A stretch of DNA of 16,343 bases from Chromera velia (lineage: Eukaryota; Sar; Chromeraceae), in NCBI GenBank assembly GCA_018398765.1, contig JAHBMJ010002736.1, positions 1 through 16,343 on the forward strand, given 5' to 3'. The first letter of the stretch is position 1. Each line of letters starts with the position of its first letter. The notes under the pieces were generated by a model. That model had not been told where the DNA came from, did no database searches, and saw only the letters and a program-made list of their open reading frames with translations. The position numbers and the translations under genes were made by a program. This document shows, piece after piece, positions 1-9,239 of the stretch.

Positions 1-626
1 GACTGACCGGCAGAAAAGCCCTCAACTAAAAGGGCGTGGCTATGATTTCTCCTGTGTGCCCGGTGCTCTGAAGGGTGACAGGGGGGCCAAGGTCAAAATG
101 CTGGGCATGAATCAGGTCGAGCAAGAACATCCGATCAAGGGAACCCCTCCCCTTCACGTTGTTCCGCGAGCTTAACTCAACCGTCAAAAATTCTTTCTCT
201 TCCATCAACTGGTCTAATAAATAAACTTCGTCTCCTCTCTCTTCCAACATCAAACCAACGTGTGCAGATTCGCAAGACTGAGAAACACTGTGACTTTGTG
301 CTTTGCCAAGCTCGGCACTTATATATTCTGCAATGAGAGAATCGACGGCAGCGCAAGCGTCGTTGATGCACTGTGTATAGGCCTCAACGTTTGCCGCGAA
401 AAAATCGTTCACCTGTCTTTTCAAGGTCTCCTTTACTAAATTAGCAAATCCCATGGCTATCTCCAAATGCCCCTCTGTATCTGGCTGGACAGCTTTCCAC
501 TGAGCAGCATTTTTGAGCACATCCATCTGAGTCTTCAAGACTGTAGAGAAAGAGGTGCCTTGCATCAGATGAATTTCATGAGATGCTTGCACCTTCGCCC
601 TGAAAGTACTTGCAAGCGCTTCCATT
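1..626 (-). CDS. Exon of an unrecognised minus-strand gene, partial
   Basis: I do not recognise this protein. The exon probably begins at 626, straight after a pyrimidine-rich stretch ending in CAG (minus strand, about 665 to 627), which looks like a 3' splice site; the first in-frame ATG is at 625-623. About 200 residues follow without interruption. They are rich in Ala, Glu and Leu and look mostly helical, with no signal peptide or membrane segment. A TAG at 28-26 interrupts the frame, but the same frame stays open to the window edge, as expected if TAG is read as Gln here. Twelve other Gln positions use CAA/CAG. The gene runs off the left edge, so the C-terminus is not seen. It could be a host gene or an ORF of an unrecognised element. 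The coding call rests on length, amino-acid make-up and the acceptor signal only. Confidence 0.55.
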
Positions 627-699
627 CTGGAGACCAACCGATTGAGAGAAAGAAGAGAAGAGACCGGGTTCGATCAACCTGTCAGTCCTGCATATGCAG

Positions 700-915
700 T
701 GGTGTTTTCGAACAGTCACTTCCAAACAGATGTTCGAATGCTCCAGAGCTTATGTGGAAACGACGTGGTCGAACGTGCAAGTGAACATGTTTGGATCCAC
801 TTTCGAACAGGAGGCAAAAACATTTCAGAACAGATATGGTGCGGATAAGAACACTGTTCGGATCCGCGCATGCGGAAAAGTGCAATTTTTCCACGGATCC
901 GAACATGTTCGTTTC
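700..915. repeat. Cluster of short palindromic motifs (GTTCGAAC / GAACATGTTC / GGATCC type)
   Basis: About eight variants of a GAACA/TGTTC half-site occur in roughly 215 bp, in both orientations, near 709, 730, 768, 781, 803, 826, 856 and 901. Several are joined to GGATCC (793-798, 859-864, 895-900). The last unit is a perfect GAACATGTTC at 901-910. Inverted copies of TGGAAACGA occur at both ends (about 754 and 912). The block ends exactly where recognisable chromovirus sequence begins. It may be a protein-binding cluster, a degenerate minisatellite or rearranged filler; nothing in the sequence decides between these. Confidence 0.5.
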
Positions 916-919
916 CACC

Positions 920-3900
920 ATGGGACCTGGGTATCTTGAACAAGGATTCATTCGACCGTCTGCTTCTCCTTATGCTGCTCCTGTTCTTTTCGTACAAAAG
1001 AAAGACGGATCGATGAGGATGTGTTGTGATTACACAGGCTTGAATCGTATTACAATAAAAGATAAACATTCACTCCCTCATCCATAGGAATTAATCGATC
1101 GACTCCATGGGGCACGATTTTTCATGACTCTAGATCTACGTCAGTACTATCACCAAATGAGAGTCAGGGAGGAAGACATCCCCAAGACAGCCTTCACAAT
1201 GCGATATGGCTCTTTTGAGTGGCTGGTCGTTTCTTTTGGTTTGATGAACGCGCCACCTTCTGCAATGAGGCTGATTCAACTTGCTCTTCGATCCTGCCTC
1301 GATCGTTTCGTTTTGGTGTTTCTGGATGAGATCCTTATTTATTTACGCACTAGAGAGGAGCATAAAAAACATATTTGCACTGTCTTGCGTTTGCTCAGTG
1401 AGAACAATCTGTATGCCAAGCTCTCAAAGTGCCACTTCATGCAGAGTGAGGTAACCTTTCTGGGCTTGAGAATTTCCAGGACTGGGGTTCGACCAGAGGT
1501 CAGCAAAACAGAGGCAGTCAACAAGTGGCCGACCCCGAAGAACAGAAAGGACATGCTCTCTTTCTTGGGGTTTGCAAATTGGATGAGGAGATTCGTTCCC
1601 CGTTTCAGTGAGAAAGCGGGACCTCTCTATGCTTTGTTGAAAGCGAAGCGGGTGTTTGAGTGGGGAGAAAAAAAAGAGAGAAGTTTTCAAGCACTGAAAG
1701 AAGCAGTCAGAAATACAGTTGAATTATTCATTCCCAATCCCGCCCGCCTGTTTAAAATTTTTGTGGACGCATACGAATCGACTGAAACCTTGGGTATCGC
1801 TTTGATGCAAAAAGATCTGGAGATTGGTTACTTGCGTCCGTGTGCTTTTGCTTCTCATCGTATGAGCCCAGCAGAATTGAAGTATCACATTAGAGAGAAA
1901 GAATTTCTAGGGTGTGTTTTTGCAGTGAAGACGTGGAGACCATACGTGAATCATACAACCAAGGTGTGGTTGGATCATGAGTCTTTAAAATATGTGAATG
2001 TGTCTGCCGACCGCACTCTCATGTCTCCACGTATGCGCAGGTTCGTTTCGAGGTTTGATGAGCTCGGGATTACACCTCGGTACGTCCCGGGTGCGCAAAA
2101 CAGGGTGGCTGATACATTAAGCAGGGTGCCTGGGTTGGCCACACAGATGAAAGAGGTGCAGGAAGAGAGAAAAGACGTCTGTGAGCTTTTCTTGAATGAA
2201 GTGTATGTGCAGCCAGATGAAGAGTTCTTGGGGAAGATAAGAAAGGGGTATGAGGAGGAACAGTTCTGGAGGGAAATAAAGGAAGCAGTAGAGTATCCTG
2301 AGAAAGGAGTGCCTCTGCGACTACGGCTGAGAGTGCAACCTTTTCATATGGAAGACGGACTGCTTTTCTTCAACGATCGACTGGCAGTCCCGACAGAAAG
2401 GCTACAGAAAAATCTGATTTATGAACACCACGACACAGCCATGGGGGGACATTTGGGGGGAGAGAAAACTTATCTGAAACTGGCTGGCTCTTTCTGCTGG
2501 CCGCATATATATGTGTCGGTTCAGCAGTATGTGAGGGAGTATGACATTTGCCAGAGAGGGAAGAGACCGACAGAGAAGCAGCAAGGCCTCCTGCATCCAC
2601 TTCCAATTCCTGAATTTGTATTTCAGTCATTCTTTCTTGATTTTGTATTTGGACTCCCGAGGGTGTTGTATAAGAGTAAATGCGTGGATGGAATTCTCTC
2701 TGTTGTCGATCGTCTGTCTAAAGCTCCTTGCTTCATTACAGTCTCCTCAAGAATCACGGCAGAGGGGATGGCAGAGGCAGTCTTTGAACAAGTGATCCTC
2801 GAGTACGAGATGCCTCAATTGGTGGTGAGTAATCGTGATCCTCGTTTCCTTTCTGCTTTTTGGCAGGAGCTTGCTCGACTGTGGAAGACAAAATTGAACA
2901 TGAGTACGAGAGGGCATCCACAGTCGGATGGACAGACAGAGAGAGACAATCAGACGATTGAGCAAATGCTGCGCTGTTTTGTGGATGAACACCAGTCAGA
3001 CTGGCCGAAGTGGTTAGCTATGTGTCAGTTTACATATCGTGATTCAGTTTATTCAGCTTTCGGCATGTCTTCATTCCGTTTTCTGTACGGCCGCGATCTG
3101 ATTCGTCTGCCTTCTGTTTCTGTACGAACGAAATCTTTCTGCCCTTCAGCAGCAGAATTCGCAGACGCTAGAGAGGCAGAAATTATGATAGCAAAAGAAA
3201 GATTGTAGAAGGCAAGAGAGCAGATGGCATAACAGGTAGATCCACACAGGAGAGAAGTATCTTTCGAGCCTAGAGACTACGTACTTATCCGTAATTCTTA
3301 CTTCAAAGGAGATAAAAAGCCAGGAGGAATAGTAAGGAAACTCGAGCCAGTGTATTATGGACCCTTTGAGGTAGAAAGAAAGATACACGACAATGCATAT
3401 GAGCTCATTTTCCCTGCAGGCGTACGGACATACAACGTGATCAATGTCTCCTTCTTAAAAAAGTATGAGAGGGAGAAGACTGATCCGTTACCTGCCATCC
3501 GCCTTCCAACCTCTACAGAGGTGGAGTATGAAGTTGAAGAAATTCTGGATCACAGGCGGATTGACGGACAGGCGCACTATCTCGTCTGGTGGAAGGGGGA
3601 GAATAAGAAAAATGCGTCGTGGGAACCGTCAATCAGCCTCACGCATGCAAAGGAAGCCCTGCATGCCTTCAAGGAGAAAAGAAGAGAAGCAGCGAAGAAG
3701 AAGGCAGGCAGGTGTGGGATGGAGTTGAAAAGACGTATGGTGCACGTCAGTGCAGTCGAAGATGCCATATAGAGCGGGGTGCGAATCTGTCAGTTAGAGA
3801 CACAGCTTCCTAGGCTGTGTGCTCTCTGGCTACCTGCTTCTCAGCCTGAAGATGCTGAGAGTGATTCTGAGGACGTCATGTACATGTGGTAGAAGAGGCA

Positions 3901-3967
3901 CACTGTGGTATCGGTCGTGGCTTACCGATTTCATTTATGCCTCTATGGTTCGATTTCGATAGTCTGA
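920..3967 (+). CDS. pol: Chromovirus Pol (RT-RNase H-integrase-chromodomain), in-frame TAG/TAA codons, key residues altered
   Basis: One frame stays open from ATG 920 (context CCACCATGG) to TGA 3965-3967, apart from TAG 1085, TAG 3206, TAA 3230, TAG 3770 and TAG 3890. Domain order is RT ([20 protein letters not shown] near 940; motif A Asp in TLDL at 1133; FGLMNAPP), RNase H (FVDAYES near 1763, REKE, DHES, VADTLSR), integrase zinc finger, integrase core (FLDF Asp at 2639; GQTE Glu at 2939), a GPY/F-like module (YYGPFEV near 3353) and a chromodomain at 3527-3682 with WWKG and WEP. Three key residues differ from the family: the RT xxDD box is FLDE (1319-1330), the second integrase Asp is Asn (SNRD, 2831), and a zinc-finger Cys is Tyr (2540). 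There is no frameshift in about 3 kb. The TAR codons near 3206-3232 lie where relatives commonly carry Gln or polar residues. With TAR as Gln the product is about 1015 residues; otherwise it is a pseudogene. Confidence 0.85.
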
Positions 3968-4315
3968 GTAATTGAGCTGAACGTGGACGTCAGCTTCAGA
4001 AGGCGGGCAGGTGTGGGCCTGTCACGAGCATCGCGCTGCACTAGGGCCGCCGCCGACCTCGCAACGCCGCGTGCGCCTAGTCTGAATAAAGTGACGTCTG
4101 ACCTTTACGTGCGAAAGTTGTTCTGTGCCAGTCTCTCGATTGTGGTGTTGGCTGGTCTGAATAGTGGATCAATAGATTGACTCTGCTAGGTCACACTTTA
4201 ATGTGAGTCTGCCTACGATCTATGCTTATCGTAATTGAGCCTCTAGTACCGTACGCAGCTTACACCCATGAACAATAAACCTTTCAATCATATTACTAAA
4301 AAAAAAAAAAAAAAA
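3968..4315 (+). other. Chromovirus 3' non-coding tail with poly(A) signal and A18
   Basis: No ORF is credible here. An AATAAA occurs near 4085 and a second at 4274-4279, the latter about 19 bp before an 18-A run (4298-4315). This is the layout of a polyadenylated RNA end fixed in DNA. The stretch could include part of a 3' LTR, but with no 5' LTR to compare this cannot be tested within the window. Confidence 0.6.
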
Positions 4316-4360
4316 TCATCTGCATGATTACTTATTTTTTCTTTTTTTTTTTTTCCCTTA

Positions 4361-4395
4361 GCCGACGCCTAGGCCGACGCCTAGGCCAACGCCTA
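4361..4395 (+). repeat. Tandem repeat, three copies of a 12-mer (GCCGACGCCTAG)
   Basis: Two perfect copies lie at 4361-4372 and 4373-4384. A third, with one change and cut short, lies at 4385-4395. The unit is GC-rich inside an AT-rich region. Confidence 0.9.
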
Positions 4396-4418
4396 AAACC
4401 AGGTTTTGTAGGGTGATT

Positions 4419-4545
4419 TCTATATTAGGATTTTTATGATATTTCTATCAAATTTCTATTGATTTCTATTGGATTTCTACTAGCATTTCTATAACATTTC
4501 TACTAGCATTTTTATGAGATTTCTATGACATTTCTATAACTTTTT
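4419..4545 (+). repeat. Degenerate tandem array of ATTTCTAT units
   Basis: About ten imperfect copies of ATTTCTA(T/C), spaced roughly 10 to 16 bp apart, differ in their linkers (for example ACTAGC, ATGAG, AACA). It looks like an old minisatellite and has no coding potential. Confidence 0.75.
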
Positions 4546-5084
4546 GTAGAGTTAAAAAACATGCTAAAAATATTAAAGTAGCTTCATTAGAAATTGATTA
4601 AAACTTTATGTAAATTTGGATGCAAATCTTGATTCAAATCTTATAGTATCATCTTAGGAAATCTTATAGACATTTTATAAACTGGGTTTCAATAATGTTT
4701 CTATATATACATGTTTCTATAATATTCATCAACTCTAGTCATCAATTTTTTTATTAGGATTATCTGTCAATTATCTTTGCATGCAGCTTCTAGTAAGCAA
4801 ATCGCTTTTATTGTTCTTTCTACAACGTTTACATATAAGAATTGCACCGACAGCCTGTCTAACGGCCTGTAGAACCCATTATGCTTTTCTTTTCTTGTCT
4901 TTGAGGAGAGCAGAACAAAGGGGAGAAGCTACCTTTTGAAGGTACAAAAAGCACTACATGGTCGCAAAAATGGAACTACTACCCCTTAAAGATCCCTAAA
5001 GCACCGAAGCTAGTATTGAAGTACCGAAAGGCACGTTGTGTGACTCGTGTTTTAACAACCGTGCCCAACTCATCCCGACTCGAG

Positions 5085-5974
5085 TCACTCACTGTCCTAG
5101 TCACTCTCTCTGCCAGTGTTGTTGCCGCTGAAGATATCTGCAACAGTAGACACAAAGGCTTACAAATTTGCCTTTTGGCGCTTCACGCCGAGAGCAGAAA
5201 TCGCGCAGCACGTTCCCCCTGCGTAAAAGCTGAAGGCGACTTTGTCGTCTGTTATTACCTCCAAAATCTGGCTGGGAGTTGGTTATGTCCCATTCGCTCT
5301 GTTACCGTTGATGAGATCGCAAATCAGCGCGCTCAGCTTCTCGGTATCTTTGCCACTCAGGTTGTTGTCAGCTTTTGCGCATACTTACTTGCTTACCTCT
5401 TCTTTGAGGTATGCAGCCTCGTCAGTTGCAGTTGACAATGTTGCCGTCTCAGCCTCCAGCCCAGCTTGAAGACCTTAAAGTTCAAGACCATGCGGTTCTA
5501 AATCATCTGCAGCTGAGTCCGTATCGCTGATTTCATCAGAAGGACTGTACTGTCTCCCCACTTGGTCCCCTGGAAAACTAGCTGTCAGGGCCTACACACA
5601 GACAGGAACAGGGGGGCAAACAAGATAATAGGGGGAGAGAGAAGGAAGAAGTGACCCCAACGTTGCGAGCGAGAGTCAGGTGGTTAGGCGCAAAAGTGCA
5701 CAAAAAACTTGTTGCTGCTCATAGGCTCAGTTGAAGGTCACTTCTTCCCTTACCTACTGGCGCGAATGGTCTAAGTACATTGTTATATAGTCCCAGTAAA
5801 ACAAGTTCCTCACATAGATGTCCAGGTCGAGCAAGCCCCCAAGAGTGCCGCCGAGGGCACCTGCAAGTGATTGGGGGAACGTTTGCCCTCCTCCGGCCCC
5901 GTCCAGTTCATCACCAGCTTCTGGGATAGGGCTTTGATTTCGTTCTTTGTTTATAATGTCGATCTACTGTATCT
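5085..5974 (-). CDS. Two-exon unrecognised gene with seven in-frame TAA/TAG codons and a TGA stop
   Basis: I do not recognise the protein. Exon a runs 5974 to 5754 after a TTACAG acceptor; exon b runs 5591 to 5085 and ends in TGA (5087-5085). They are joined across a 162-nt intron, and both splice phases are 0. With TAR as Gln the two exons give about 241 residues: a Gly-rich stretch (GALGGTLGG) followed by an aromatic segment, an acidic Ser/Asp segment (SPSDEISDTDSAADD), a helical Glu/Ala/Lys segment with coiled-coil character, and an Asn/Asp/Ser-rich tail. TAR codons are at 5966, 5756, 5477, 5387, 5285, 5162 and 5099 (first base on the minus strand); about ten Gln use CAA/CAG. The TAG at 5756 follows a CAG and is the last codon before the GTAAGG donor. 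An upstream exon is likely, since exon a starts at an acceptor. On the standard code there would be no long ORF here. No transposon homology is visible, so this matters for the code question. Confidence 0.6.
5592..5753 (-). other. Spliceosomal intron in the minus-strand gene
   Basis: On the minus strand the donor is TAG|GTAAGG at 5753 and the acceptor is TGTAG|G ending at 5592, preceded by a C/T-rich tract of about 50 nt (about 5594-5650). A CTAAC branch-point-like sequence lies about 80 nt upstream of the acceptor. The length is 162 nt. The intron joins two reading frames in phase, which is independent support for both exons. Confidence 0.7.
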
Positions 5975-6673
5975 CTGTAAGTGTTGCTCAGTGCTGCAAC
6001 GATGAGGTGTATATATATTTACGTCTCCTTACTGATGAACAAATCTAAGTATGTACCGAAGGAAACATCATATATAGAAGCAAAGAAATATGTGTGCAAG
6101 CATACAGTGCCATACGCTCAGGTGTTTCAATACGCACTCTCAAACTCACACAGTGATGGAGAGTGATGGGTGTTGCACTGCAATGATCGATGTAATAGTA
6201 CGTTTAACTTGCACAACGCGATGTATGCATGTATGGGATATGGGAATTCTTAATAATAAATAGAGACTTTTTGTATGTGAATTCAGTCAAAGTCAGGTCA
6301 GGCTAACTCAAGTAAGCGCGTGCAAACGCGTATGATTGATTGTCGATGCATGCGCATGTCAAGCGTCCGTCTACATTTTGGCAGATGGATATCATTGGAC
6401 GTTTCCTCACTTCACTTTGCTTACAGTTCCTTTCACATAAGTTTAAATATACTTTGCCCTTCGGCATAGAAAAAAAACAGCAGAAAGATAGTCTTAAAGA
6501 TTGTTCCGGCTGGAACCGCCCCAAAAACTTTAAGAGACTTTTCAGGCAAAAAAATGCTTTCCAAAATGTAATATTAAGTCAGGTGGTCGATTAAGGAGCA
6601 AGGGAGGTTGAGAGATCTGAAGTGGCTTCATCATCCGGCAGGCACATAGAAACACTGTTATCGACCAGATGTA
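5975..6673. other. No convincing gene
   Basis: The part near 5975 is probably an intron of the minus-strand gene. The rest is AT-rich unique sequence. Short open stretches exist (for example 5981-6166 plus, and 6340-6594 plus, the latter continuing through TAR codons to a TGA near 6769), but none has a recognisable domain, and the last conflicts with a better frame further right. Confidence 0.5.
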
Positions 6674-7207
6674 ATGAGTCTTCCTACGTCGTTGCATACT
6701 ATCTGGGAGGCTTTTTCAGTGGGCGGGAGGCAGAAAGGGCTTAGCTTGCCAGAAGTATAGACCGATGAAGATATCTTCAAGATCTTGATATCCCAAGATG
6801 CCTTGCTCCATCAAAGGAAAGTGAAGCCAGGGGAAGTGGTAGGATACATAGGAACAGAAAAGACAAGCAAGTATCAGACTGTTCGCAGTTATGGAAGGAG
6901 TCAGAAAGTTTTGGATGCGTTTGGTGAAACTGAAGCGGGGAGGGTTACTGATTCCCATGTTTATGGAGACAATGAAGTCTTATTGAGGCACGTGCACTTA
7001 CAGCACGGCCGGATGACACCGTGGTTCAAAGGAATGCAAAAAGACTCTATTAGGGTATTTGTTATGTTTATTGCAAAGAACCAAGAAGAAGGCATCGAAA
7101 AAGAAGCGGATTGGGGAGTGGCAGTCTTTGCAGCAAAGCGGTGCGCATGTCTGCTTGCGGCCAAAACAGAGAATCGCACCCCTCCAAGCGCATGCCGACA
7201 AGCATGA
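6674..7207 (+). CDS. Unrecognised protein, about 177 residues, one in-frame TAG, TGA stop
   Basis: I do not recognise this protein. Starting at ATG 6674 the frame reads through a TAG at 6758-6760 and on to TGA 7205-7207. The sequence on each side of the TAG is equally protein-like (SLPEV before, TDEDIFKILISQDALLHQ after), so the TAG appears to lie inside one protein. The middle is polar and charged, with VVGYIGTEKTSKYQ and GRMTPWFKGMQKDSIRV; there is no signal peptide or clear membrane helix. The frame is also open upstream of 6674, through a TAG at 6647 and TAA at 6575, so the start is uncertain. The last residues overlap the left edge of the PLE (from 7188), so the original C-terminus may have been replaced by the insertion. 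Confidence 0.5.
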
Positions 7208-7233
7208 AGAGAACGAAGAGCTGTTGGCGTTAC
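7188..7233 (+). repeat. 46-bp inverted repeat, left copy
   Basis: It matches the reverse complement of 12673-12718 with about four differences in 46 bp. It lies just outside the left direct repeat. Encoded in one of its frames is a KHEENEELL-like string, which also appears on the opposite strand at the right copy. Confidence 0.8.
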
Positions 7234-7541
7234 ATTTGATTTGGTGTGTATGTGGGTGTGTGTTGGTGTTGCATTATGTTGCATGCATGCTAGTGTTGCT
7301 TTTTAAGGCCTCTCGCATAATGCACAGCAAGAATAATCTGCGCACGCGCACCTTTGACCACAAAATTTGATCAAAAGCATACGTGCGTGGTTGTATTGGA
7401 TCAAGTGACTGATGGCTTTCTTTTGAAGCATCTTTGCTTGTCAGTCACAACAAACTGAGAGCTTAAAAAGAAAGTCGGCGCAGTGAAGACTACTGACTAG
7501 ACTGTCCATCTAGCCTATAGCTTACCTTCTAAGCTAGTTTG
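7224..7541 (+). repeat. Left direct repeat (pseudo-LTR) of the PLE
   Basis: It matches 12757-13085 at roughly 93% by eye, with mostly C/T and G/A differences and one 11-bp indel (extra in the right copy). Both copies begin near TTGGC(G/A)TTACATTTG and end at CTAGTTTG. Near the 3' end a small hairpin (TAGCTT...AAGCTA) is kept in both copies. PLE pseudo-LTRs carry promoter and processing signals; I could not find a hammerhead core in this one. Confidence 0.85.
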
Positions 7542-7712
7542 TACACGGTGTGAATCCCTGTTTGGGAATGTTATATTGCAGCAGATTCAGATTCAGACTG
7601 ATGTAGCCTTGTCACGTTTCTAGTTTTCAGTTTCCAGGTTTTGAGCTGAACTCTATTGTTGTCGATATGTGTTCTTTCTGAGAAGACGGAGAGAAAGTCT
7701 TTCCCGGTTTGA

Positions 7713-9005
7713 GTAGGGGGAGGGACAGGTGAACAAGGGACTGGACTCCAGGCAAGGAGACCCAGGTATGTGCAGTTGGTTGATGTCTTGCCGACTGCCC
7801 CTGGGGCTCTCCTTATTTTGAATCCAAACCAAGTCCCTGAGTCAACTGGTGTCATTCTGCCTGTCCACTTCTCTAATACACAGGCTGAGCAACTCAAGCA
7901 GATGGACGCGTAAGGAGAGGAAGGAGGGCGGATGGTTGTGTCGGTCCAGCCTGTCAATGTCTATAAGAACCATACTTGGAGGATGTTCCCGTTTGACCTT
8001 CAGGATCAGCCCAACCTGTACTACGAGCCTGAGTATGCGAAGGTCTACGCAAGCAATGAGGCTGTGTCCAACGCCATGGCTGATTTCGCGCGGATGACCT
8101 TCAGCAAAGCGGGAGGCCCTGGTTCAGTGTTCGTGCTCGAGAACTCTGCCAGTCGGGCGGAGCACCAGCAGATCGTGTTGTATAACTGGGATCAGTTTCA
8201 GAAACTCCTGGCTCTCGGACTTCAGTGTTTGTACACATTGATGACAGAGTGCGGGTATGATCCAGACCGCCTGAAGAAGGCCTTTCGCAAAATCCTCTCC
8301 CGACTGCCCCCAGACCCTTTCTTTCCCCAGTATGGAGTGGCAGGACACTCCAATGTGCACGTCAGACCTGATCCCCAGGTCTTGATGTATTCGAACCCGC
8401 TGGAGGCTGCCTTGGCGGCCTTGCAGACAGGTGAAGGGTGTCTGGGTGGGTAAGATGGCGTCCCAGATACGGCCAGTCAGCCCGTTGAGATCGAGGGATC
8501 GGATATCAAGATGTCGACTGTGCAGCCGTCTGGCAAGAGGCGACGTCCATATGAAGGAGCGAAGTCAGTGCTTGGCCCAGGTACTCTGGCTCAGCTCCAA
8601 TAACAACCGTAGCAACAGAAGCAGCAGCAGCAAACAAAGGATCAGCAGAAGACCATGAACAGGAGAGAGGGACTGTTAGTCGCAGATCCCCTTGTCATCC
8701 CGGTGAGGGAGCAGCCTTCGCGGCTGTATAGTCGGGTCTGCGCTGAGCTCCCCGTCCTGCAGGAAGTCAAGTATCCAACGTTGGTGCAGAAAGCCAACGA
8801 TCTGTACACCAACGTGGTTGGTTTGCTCCAAGCCCACGGTTAACCAGTAGAGGAAGACTATGTGAAGACCCTTGTGATCAGGAATCTCCGTCAATGGGGG
8901 GTCAGAAGGGATACCATCCCCAGTGATGCAGAACTGCAGGAGCTGCTCTTCTGTGCTATCCATCTCCACAAAGATGATAGCAGTGTTAACGGGCAGGCCG
9001 CCTGA
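7713..9005 (+). CDS. PLE-associated ORF1, unrecognised, five in-frame TAA/TAG codons
   Basis: I do not recognise this protein. The frame opens after TGA 7710 and runs to TGA 9003-9005, interrupted only by TAA 7911, TAA 8451, TAA 8601, TAG 8610 and TAA 8841. With TAR as Gln it is up to 430 residues; the first in-frame ATGs are 7902 and 7932, but open, protein-like sequence lies upstream of both, so the start may be in an earlier exon. Visible parts are a Pro-rich N-terminal stretch (VLPTAPGALLILNPNQVP), an aromatic central domain (NVYKNHTWRMFPFDLQDQ near 7950), a basic KRRRPYEG near 8540, a Gln-rich linker near 8590-8655 containing two of the TAR codons, and a helical C-terminal domain (8655-9002). 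Codons end in G/C more often than in ORF2 next door. It is placed like a PLE ORF1, perhaps an RNA-binding or particle protein, but it could be a captured host gene. Confidence 0.6.
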
Positions 9006-9239
9006 ATATTGGGAGTCGTCCCGGCGAAGCAAGTGACTCCCCTGGTCAGCTAGCTGGTCAGTCTCGTTATTCAAAAAAGCTAAATCGCTACGTCATCAAT
9101 TTGATGAGAATGAATTCTTGGCCTAAATTCCTGGCAATTTTCTGTGTGTGCTGCAGGTGGGAGAGGGAACAGAAGTAAGGAGGGGGAAGGGTGGGAATTA
9201 GATCTATGGGCGCTTAGGGTGGAAGCGTCAAGCTCTGCA
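9006..9239 (+). other. Spacer between ORF1 and ORF2
   Basis: Stops of all three kinds occur in the frame shared by ORF1 and ORF2, so the two are not simply continuous. A CTGCAG at 9151-9156 after a T/G-rich tract could be an acceptor, in which case ORF2 would have an upstream exon. I found no in-phase donor that I trust. Confidence 0.5.

Larger units (their letters stand above)
920..4315 (+). mobile_element. Ty3/gypsy LTR retrotransposon, chromovirus type, 5'-truncated copy
   Basis: The copy contains pol from the start of reverse transcriptase through integrase and a C-terminal chromodomain, then about 350 bp of non-coding tail ending in a poly(A) run. Gag, protease, a 5' LTR and a primer-binding site are absent; homology stops abruptly near 925 against the palindrome-rich block. 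I see no long terminal repeat pair. The 3' end carries AATAAA at 4274-4279 and 18 A at 4298-4315, suggesting that a polyadenylated transcript was the source, or that the copy broke within a 3' LTR. Chromoviruses are the Metaviridae clade whose integrase carries a chromodomain that directs insertion to marked chromatin. Confidence 0.9.
4316..5084. other. AT-rich non-coding stretch with short tandem repeats
   Basis: No gene is visible. It holds T-rich tracts (about 4333-4354), a tandem 12-mer, an ATTTCTAT-rich array and AT-rich unique sequence. The right part, from about 4780, is more balanced in composition and is probably the 3' flank of the minus-strand gene that ends at 5085. Confidence 0.6.

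Noticed and set aside
4361-4395. Tandem 12-mer as a CRISPR or telomere repeat
   Set aside because: No spacers, only three units, and a motif unlike known telomere repeats.
5016-5435. Plus-strand ORF of 139 codons
   Set aside because: Opposite strand to the spliced TAR-containing gene, which has splice signals and a more protein-like composition; no homology seen for the plus ORF.
6025-6080. CTGATGA followed by GAAA, hammerhead-like
   Set aside because: No helix forms between the two core elements.
6340-6769. Plus-strand frame open through TAR codons to TGA
   Set aside because: Competes with the frame that runs into 6674-7207; its first half is weakly protein-like and AT-rich. Left as undecided rather than annotated.
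7360-7500. Possible hammerhead ribozyme in the PLE repeat (CTGATGG followed by a GAAG)
   Set aside because: The conserved CTGANGA and GAAA cores are not both present, and the right copy lacks the CTGAT part. The hairpin GTGACTGA/TCAGTCAC is not kept in the right copy either.
7571-7957. Minus-strand ORF of 128 codons
   Set aside because: It overlaps the N-terminal part of ORF1, where the plus frame continues smoothly into the better-supported downstream region.
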